Part shown: positions 57,901-64,000 of the stretch, in pieces
Numbering within the stretch: position 1 is the stretch's first letter
Layout: the number at the start of each line of letters is the position of its first letter
Source: Eudorina sp. 2006-703-Eu-15
Lineage: Eukaryota; Chlorophyta; Chlorophyceae; Chlamydomonadales; Volvocaceae
Reading direction: 5' to 3'
Length of the DNA: 64,000 bases
NCBI GenBank assembly: GCA_003117195.1
Contig: BDSI01000015.1
Span: 373,001-437,000 of the forward strand
Translations under genes and position numbers: made by a program
The notes under the pieces: model-generated
What the model saw: the letters and a program-made list of their open reading frames with translations, nothing else
Databases searched by the model: none
What the model was told of the DNA's origin: nothing

Positions 57901-59516
57901 GCGGGGGCGGGCGCGGGGCCCGTGGCGACGGCGTTGGGGCTGGGGACCCATGGGTCACTGATTGAGGAGGTGCTGCTGGCGGGCGGCGGGCGGGACTGCT
58001 TCCTGCGCCACCACCTGGCGACGTATTTCGAGGTGCTGCGGGAGGCGGGCCCGCAGCAGCTCGACCCGCGGCTGCAGCAGGAGGTGAGGGGGCGGCCGGG
58101 TAGGGGCCTGCCTGGGTGCGGGTGTGTGTGAGAAGAAAAGGACCCGCCGGGGCAGGGACAAGAGGTCCGGCACGCAGCCCGTCTGCCGGCGCACAGCAGG
58201 AGTGCGATACAACCCCAAACAGCCGCGCCCCTCCCTTCCCCTTTCACCCCCTCTCTTACCTCGCGGGCTACCCCTCATACTGCGTCGCCGCCACGCCTTA
58301 CGGGCGCGGTCCCATGGCGACCTCCCATGGCGACCTCCCTGGCAGCCTCCCTGGCAGCCTCCCTGGCAGCCTCCCTGGCAGCCTCCCTGGCAGCCTCCCT
58401 GGCAGCCTCCCTGGCAGCCTCCCTGGCAGCCTCCCTGCAACCTCCCTGGCAGCCTCCCTGGCAGCCTCCCTGGCAGCCTCAGTCGTGCCTGGTTGGAGCT
58501 TCCTTAGACCTATCCCTGTGACCTATCCCTCCTGTTACCGTATAATCAAACCACGACAGCGGCGAACCCGCTGAAAGTTCGTCTCTGGAACCCGCCATTA
58601 TCACCGTATCTTCTTCACCCCGCAAACGTCACCAACCAGGGTGGCTATCTTATTTTGCAGAGTATCTACGGCCGGAGATACTCCTTGCCCAATCGTGCTG
58701 AAAGTATCTGTCGGAGGGAGCTTTTGCTGGAATTTTATCTACTCAAGGGGGCTTTTCCCCGTGCGAGAGGCCATGAGTATCTAAAACCTCATCTTTCTCC
58801 CGAGGGAAAGTATCTATCAAAACTCAAGATTTTCGGCCGAATATATATTTATATCTTAAGATAGCCACCCTGTCACCAACCCGTCCAATCCTCCCCCCTC
58901 GCCCTCCCTGTCCCCCGCCAGGCCACCCAGCTCCGCGCTGTCCTCAGCCGTCTGGTGGGCTGGCAATTCGACGGGCTGGAGGTGAGTAGGGGGGGTGAGC
59001 TTGAGGGGGCCGGGGCCAGGAGGCCAAGGGACCGCGAGCGAAAATGTGTCGCACGAGGGGCGGCTGTCGGAACCTGTGAGCCGGTGTGAGTCCCCATACA
59101 CGTGTTGCCGTGATTGAGGAGGGTAGGGGACAGGAGAGGAGAGGGAATGAATGAAGGGCGGGACAGGGGCTCCCGTCCAGGGTTAGGAGAGACCGAGTGC
59201 GGGGCCGCTCACAGGCCACAATGGGCCCCACCCTGGGCGGATCTGTAGATCAGGGGAGGGGAGGCCACAAAATTCCCTTCCGTTCCTTCCCTTCCCCGCC
59301 CTTCCCTTCCTTTCCCTCTCCTCCGCTCCCGCGGCTTCACCGCATCACCTTTCTGGGTGTGCCCGGCTGCGTTTTTCTAGGGTTCCTTGCTTTTTTCAAA
59401 TTTAATCACGTTACGGCCCCCTGTCCCCGCTGCGCCACCAGGTCCTCGGCGAGGACGAGGACGACGAGTACGCGCCCGTGGTGGTGGAGCTGCCGGAGGG
59501 GCACACGGCGGCGTGA
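54912..59516 (+). CDS. AAR2: AAR2 splicing factor homolog
   Basis: Eight exons: 54912-55037, 55241-55489, 55621-55881, 56355-56574, 57289-57441 (or 57453), 57722-58083, 58922-58981, 59442-59516; product about 501 residues. Matches to the AAR2 family in order: LLVLDLPEGSYFGIDHM, GPRFKGIKMLPPGPHF, VTGFFFHVP, the alpha-helical part (HAWQQWRELTTCLDAGVIDK, CFYSELPRLV), GEMQFAFIAFVFAQSLRG with FQQWRALVTLFLNCEAG, and the C-terminus APVVVELPEGH. AAR2 binds Prp8 during cytoplasmic maturation of the U5 snRNP and is later exchanged for Brr2. The fifth intron is ambiguous: a GC donor at 57442 gives the family spacing exactly, while a GT donor at 57454 adds four residues. The start ATG at 54912 gives the expected short N-terminus. 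Introns carry two dispersed repeats, a minisatellite and a MITE. Confidence 0.88.
56111..56180 (+). repeat. Dispersed short repeat, diverged copy
   Basis: GGGCGCTACCATGCCCGC, then GCATGGCACGCACTCCTG and CACTGCCCACCGATTAAGAC. A weaker match to the family; in an AAR2 intron. Confidence 0.55.
57128..57215 (+). repeat. Dispersed short repeat copy
   Basis: TTGGGCGCTACTCGGCCCCT, then CGCATGTCATACACTCCTG and TTCTGCCTGCCTAAGAACAC. It lies in an AAR2 intron and is flanked by ACACATACACAC on the left. Confidence 0.8.
58320..58485 (+). repeat. 12-bp minisatellite (GGCAGCCTCCCT)
   Basis: About twelve tandem copies, one degenerate (GCAACCTCCCT). It lies in an AAR2 intron, about 150 bases before the MITE. 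Confidence 0.95.
58638..58871. mobile_element. MITE with 15-bp inverted termini and 10-bp target duplication
   Basis: A 234-bp element inside an AAR2 intron. The ends AGGGTGGCTATCTTA (58638-58652) and TAAGATAGCCACCCT (58857-58871) are perfect inverted copies. The 10-bp word GTCACCAACC flanks both sides (58628-58637 and 58872-58881), as a target site duplication. The interior is AT-rich with five AGTATCT words and has no coding frame of note. A duplication this long suggests mobilisation by a Mutator-type (MULE) transposase. Perfect ends suggest a recent insertion. Confidence 0.92.
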
Positions 59517-61593
59517 GGGGGGGGGGGCGCTCTCCTTGGCGGGGTACGTTGCGTCTTGTGTGGTTGCCCAGTGGCGGCGGGGGAGGGGGCCCGCCTGCCT
59601 CGCGGCTGGGTCGGTGAGGGCCCCGCTGGGGTCTCCTGCTGTGTCTCGTGGTAGGTCGGCGCCGAGGAGGTGCGACGGTCCCTTTTGGGGATCCGCTGCA
59701 AACATTCGCTCGCGTACGCTTCCATTCATCGACTCACGATGTGGCTGGGTTGGCCCTGCAGGGTTGTCGAGCCGCCATCATGTCTTTAACCCGGTACAGC
59801 AGTGGGGCCATTGGCGGACATTGGGACACCGCGCGCGCAGAGAGCCGTGGGGCGCATCGCATCCGCATCCGCAAGATAGCGAGTACGTTTCACCCGGCGG
59901 TCGCAGGGGGACGGCGGTGCGGTCGCAGGGGGACGGCGGTGCGCAAGACGATTCTGGATCCCAGTTCCGCAGCCGGGTTCTGGGTGACAGCTGCGTGTGG
60001 TTCCGGTGCGGCGCCGATCCCCTGGCGGCTCCGGTGCGGCGCCATGGGGGCGACGGTTGCGCGGGTGTGCAGCCGGCCGCAGTCGGAGTGCGGTTGGCGA
60101 TGAGGAGGGGTAGGTGGCTTCGGCTGACAACCGATGGCCCGCCTTCATCTGGAGTGCACTCTGCACTGCAACCCCATTCGTTCATGGCACCTACCCTAAC
60201 GGACTGCGGGCGGGGCTCTCAGCTGGTGGGTGCCCCGTCGTGACGTCAGCGCAGTCGTGGAGGAGCCCGCGGCAGGCGCGCTCCTGAAGGAGAGGTTCCG
60301 TTTCCGGACCGATTCCGTCTCACCGCTGCACCCAGATGACCACCCCGTCCTGGCATATGCCTTTCCATCTTTCCATGTGCTCCGACCGTCCGACGGGACG
60401 GCCCATCAAGGCATCATCAATCGTTGGGGTCCGCTGTAACGTTCACCCATTCATCATCAACGCCGGAACAAGATGTGGCGTGCCACCAGCCCCGGAAGGT
60501 GGCCATCTTGATGGTACAGTACGGGGAACTTAGCCACGGCTTGTCGGGACAGACAACGTACAGGAGACTCACACCCGACGATGTCTCAAAAGACCGACCG
60601 CAGACTTTATGTACCCTTTAGAGATAGTCGTACATGGAGTACGACTTGCTTTGCTGCTGAGAAGTGACAACAGCACCGGCTTCCCGTTTCTCATCGTCTT
60701 GTATAGTTTGTTCACCGGGGCGGCACAACACGGCATCTGGATCGCGTTCACCAGCGCAGTCCAACCGCATCGCGTTTGGCAGGCCCTCGGATGTCGTACC
60801 CGCTGCACCTCATCACCGGGTCACCGGAGGCGATGGCGGGACTCATGAGCCATGACACACCCCCGAAACACGCGCCCAGCCCTGATCACCTGTCCTGGCG
60901 CCTACAAGAAGAACTGCCTGATGCACTCTCTTTCTCCCATCCCATCCCGTCCCATCCTCCCAAATCCTCTGACAAGGTTAGTTAATATAATCAACAGCTC
61001 ATCGCCGGCAGCCCCGACGATCGAGCCAGAACGGACGCATCGGGCATGGCACTGGCCAACAGATGTTCAACTCGCTGTCCTGCCGTACACGCACCCCGTA
61101 CACACACTGGATCCCCGCTGGAGGGTGGGCGAAAAGCGGAGATGATGACAGCCGAGGGGCGCGAGGCAGCCACGCACACGCAAGCGTTTGAATGGAGAGG
61201 TGTGGAGACCAAGTGGAATCCCGGGAGACACGCAGGGCGGCAGGCATCACAGCGGCACCACGCGCACCACGACGCACAGCGGAAGTGACAGTAGAGAGAT
61301 AGCCTGCGGTTTACGGCCTGGGCGCTGGGTTCCCTCCAGGAAGGAAGGACGACCGGTAGGTGGGAGAAACGGACCGATCGACGCGAGGACAGTAACCCAT
61401 CATCCGAGTAAGACCTACGGTAACAAGGGTGCGGAAGCTGCGGCTGCCACCGATGCGCGATGACCCGCGGGGTCTCTTAGAACGTGGTTCAAGGAGGTTG
61501 CCCTCCGCCACGGCGGACTGCAAGCAAGCAGCGCACGGGGCCCCTCCCTGCCTCCACGAGGCGCATGACCGCGGCCGTGCGGCGATGAGTACG
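59517..61593. other. Gap between convergent AAR2 and P4H genes
   Basis: No gene recognised. Long + strand frames (for example 59197-60243) are GC-driven and run through an AAR2 exon in the wrong frame. A 30-base block at 60424-60457 is the inverted copy of one at 5494-5527. A TGTAA word lies near 60435. Confidence 0.5.
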
Positions 61594-63413
61594 TCAATGG
61601 TACGGCGTGTTATGGATCCATTTGGTGGCGGTCCATTTCGTCCCGGAGAAGGTGGGGCAGCTGGCGTGCAGCGAGTGTCGGTCGGGTTGCTGGCCCGCGG
61701 GGTCCATGTCCCAAAACAGGAGCACGTCGCCTGGGGGTCCGGGTCGGAAAAAGGGGAGAGCACGGGAAGGGGAGGGGGATGGTACGCGAAGTTGGACATG
61801 GGAAGGGGGTGTTGTGTGTAAGTCAAAGAGAGCGCTAGCGCTTAAAAGGGTCTCTGCGTTCTGGACCACAGCGCGAGTGTGACGGGAGGTGGTCCGCGGC
61901 TAGAGAGGTAAGTAGCCAAATACACTTCAGGGGTTGTACATAAATGAGATAGGTCGCGGCGCTGGGCCAGATTCCTTCAGCATCGTTTCTCGCGGCTGAG
62001 TGTTTGTTTCTGGCACATTAAATCGCGGCTCGGTGTTTTTTTTCTGGCACATCAAACCCGATGACAACTCGTCGAGTCGGCAGGATCCTGACGGCAGGCA
62101 CGTGACCGGGCGCCACCTTGCGGCTGCCTCTCCCCTCCCGCTCTGGCTCTCCGGCGGCACCGCCTTGTCCCGAAGCTGCTGAACGCAGCAGCGGGCGCAT
62201 GCTCGCACGCACCCTTCTTGGGCCTTATGGCGATACCCATACGGGCGGCGCACTCCGAGTACCCCCGCCCGTCCACCGACTGGGCGGTCCGGTCCAGCGG
62301 GATGGCCAGCGGCAGCGCGGTTTCACCTCCCGCAGTGGGGTCCACATCTGTGGGATGGCGAGGGCGAGGGCGCCGGTGCGGGTGCGAGGGCTTAATGGGG
62401 ATGCTAGTGGGCGGTGGGGTCCAACTCTTGCGATTACGTGCTGGGTAGGTTTCGGAGCACGGGATGAGGGAGCGCGGGTCCGGCATCACCCTGTATGAGG
62501 AATGACCGCAGGGTGGGTACTACGGCAGCTGGCGGGTAGCTGTCGGGGCTGTGAAGGTCTTGGTCTTCAGAGCGCCGGGTCCAACGGGAGGCCCCGCAGG
62601 ACCCCTGCTGGGGGCGACTCGGCGACCAGCAGCGCGCCCTCGCCTCCCCGCCTGCGTCGCCCACCCTGGGGCCGCCCGTCCTGGGGCCGCGCCGGTCCTG
62701 ATTGCCTCATCACTGCGCCACCCGAACGCGGGCCGCTGCCTGACAGGGCGGTGGAGGTTTGATTGCAGTGCAGCTCCAGCCGGCGGTGCCACCATCAGGC
62801 ATCAACCAGCGCCTTCCCCGAAGCCCTTACCGACCAGATTTCAGCCCAGCCCAGCTCAGCCCAAAACCCAGCCGTGCAGCCCAGCCGTGCAGCCCAGTCC
62901 TGCAGCCCAGCCATGCAGCCCAGCCCAGCAGCCCAGCCCTGCAGCCCAGCCCACCTGACAGGTACATCAGGACGGTGGCCATCCGGTTGCTGCCACCCGA
63001 CTTGGTCACCTCGTCCTTGTCGAACCAGTCCCAGCTGCAAACATGTACGGCAAGAGGTGTACGAATAAACTTAGCGACAGGGCAACATGCTTGCCAGCCT
63101 GACAGAGGGCACGCTCAATGCACACAAGGCACACCACGTGGCAGAACGCCAGAAACTCCAAATTGAGCCAAGCCCGGCGCGTGAATCCTGAAGACCTTGC
63201 GTAGCCTTTCGCAGGCCCCCGTGCGGCCTCCCGCAGGCCCCCGTGCGGCCGTCGGTGCAAGCTCACAGACCTTGCCTCCCGTGCCCGCGGCAACAGACGC
63301 ACCCCAGTACCCGCCGGCCCTGTCGCCCAAGTAATTATAGATAGATCTCGCGCCTAGGGCGGGCGCCGTACTCACTGTGCGTCGTACTTCTGCCCGTTGA
63401 CGTACCGCAGCAC
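61594..63413 (-). CDS. Prolyl 4-hydroxylase, catalytic C-terminal part (5' exons not found)
   Basis: Four exons in transcript order: 63413-63376, 63034-62955, 62347-62213, 61730-61594 (TGA), joining in phase. They read VLRYVNGQKYDAHWDWFDKD, GGSNRMATVLMYLSDVDPTA, GGETALPLAIPLD, YSECAARMGIAIRPKKGDVL, then LHASCPTFSGTKWTATKWIH. This is the 2-oxoglutarate/Fe(II) dioxygenase core of plant and algal prolyl 4-hydroxylases. The HxD pair is His-Trp-Asp in DAHWDWF, the distal His is in SLHASC, and the oxoglutarate-binding Lys is in GTKW. These enzymes hydroxylate proline in cell-wall hydroxyproline-rich glycoproteins in the ER and Golgi. The first exon seen starts mid-domain, in phase 0. The N-terminal membrane anchor and the RTS(S/T)GxF region should lie upstream, probably beyond 64000. 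Confidence 0.85.
62840..62955 (+). repeat. GCAGCCCAGCC imperfect tandem repeat
   Basis: CAGCCCAGC(C/T)(G/A)TG-type units of 10 to 20 bp, repeated about nine times. It lies in a P4H intron and abuts the exon ending at 62955. Confidence 0.85.
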
Positions 63414-64000
63414 CTGGTGACACAGACGGACGGGGATGACGGGGAGCGGGCGGGTAGGGGTTTGGATATGCGGGGCGCAGGTGGTACACACGCGCGGGTG
63501 TTGTGTGTAGCCGGGCGACCTGCTCGTGAGTGTTCCTAGGCAGGCCCGTGTGTGTTCAATGATAAGCCCGCCCAGAACCCGTGTGTGTGTATGTGCGTGT
63601 ATCAGGCAACTGCGCCGCGTGAATATACATATATATACCATATATATGCCCTATGTATGTATATATATGTGTGCGTGTGCGCCTCTGAGGGGAATATGCC
63701 GTACAGCCATGCGCGACCCCGGGGAAGCAGATCCGGCGGGGCCCGGAGTGTACCCCGGAGACGTTCTTGACCATTCCGGGAAAGGAAGGCAGAGGCGCTC
63801 CGAGACCGCACTTCTCGCGGCGCGCGCGAGATGTCTCACGGGCCGTGATGGTGCACGGGTTTGAATCCATGGGTCGCGGAATGGACAACGGTCCCCTTCC
63901 CCCGGGGGCCTCGGGCGGGGAGCCGGGCCTCAAGCACCGAACATTAGCCTGCGAGTTTAACCGAAGACCGGCCATCCTGAGCTCGTCTGCTCCATCCGTA
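63414..64000. other. Probable P4H intron reaching the window edge
   Basis: On the minus strand an acceptor at 63415-63414 opens the first visible P4H exon, so this is most likely intron. It holds GT-rich and TATATA microsatellites near 63583-63680. I found no P4H N-terminal exon, and no other gene. Confidence 0.45.

Noticed and set aside
59197..60243. 348-codon + strand frame
   Set aside because: It overlaps the last AAR2 exon in a different frame. Composition is GC-driven and no domain is recognisable.
63840..63890. tRNA-like arm (GGTTTGAATCCATGGG)
   Set aside because: Resembles a T-arm word only. No acceptor stem or anticodon arm could be paired around it.
1..64000. CRISPR arrays, bacterial operons or phage genes
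   Set aside because: Genes are split by spliceosomal introns and encode eukaryotic proteins. Tandem repeats here are minisatellites without unique spacers.

Overview
The window looks like nuclear DNA of a volvocine (Chlamydomonas/Volvox-type) green alga. It is GC-rich, nearly every gene is cut into short exons by GT-AG introns, TGTAA-type polyadenylation words follow several stops, and minisatellites, GT runs and small transposons fill introns and gaps. I assembled the exons by eye, joining frames only where splice sites and codon phase both agreed. No tool was run, so exon ends are predictions and identities rest on remembered family motifs.

Layout: 1-3414 (+) is the 3' part of an OS-9-like ER lectin gene fused to an ShKT domain. 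7107-8396 (+) is an isolated C-terminal zinc-finger piece of a Rev3-like B-family DNA polymerase. Next to it (8746-9120) lies a copied segment of the OS-9-like gene. 10710-17751 (-) is a 14-exon gene for an ARM-repeat plus TIR protein, laid out like animal SARM1 but without an evident SAM domain. 18252-18983 (-) is a 5'-truncated LINE. 19465-20166 (+) is an intronless, possibly GNAT-like gene. 21445-25870 (-) is a renalase-like FAD amine oxidase. 28419-35028 (-) is a chloroplast-type NAD(P)-binding protein with a CIA30 domain set inside the Rossmann region. 35538-37665 (+) is Mog1. 38254-38421 (-) is the complex I subunit B12/NDUFB3. 38779-42774 (+) is an AI-2E/PerM-type membrane protein. 43671-44608 (-) is TRAP-beta. 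44892-45440 (+) is a probable plastid membrane protein. 46570-52934 (+) is a very long BTB-BACK protein. 54912-59516 (+) is the spliceosome factor AAR2, carrying a MITE in an intron. 61594-63413 (-) is the catalytic part of a prolyl 4-hydroxylase whose 5' end was not found.

The genes do not form one pathway; they are mostly housekeeping genes. Two act at the ER translocon or in ER quality control (TRAP-beta, OS-9-like) and one probably in secretory hydroxylation (P4H). Three adjacent pairs start back to back (CIA30/Mog1, NDUFB3/AI-2E, TRAP-beta/plastid protein), which suggests shared promoters. Mog1 and NDUFB3 converge with candidate poly(A) words that imply overlapping 3' ends.

The most unusual content is the ARM-TIR gene, the ShKT fusion to a lectin domain with a partly lost sugar site, the orphan polymerase fragment beside a copied gene segment, a MITE with perfect 15-bp termini and a 10-bp target duplication, and a short dispersed repeat family found in introns and spacers.
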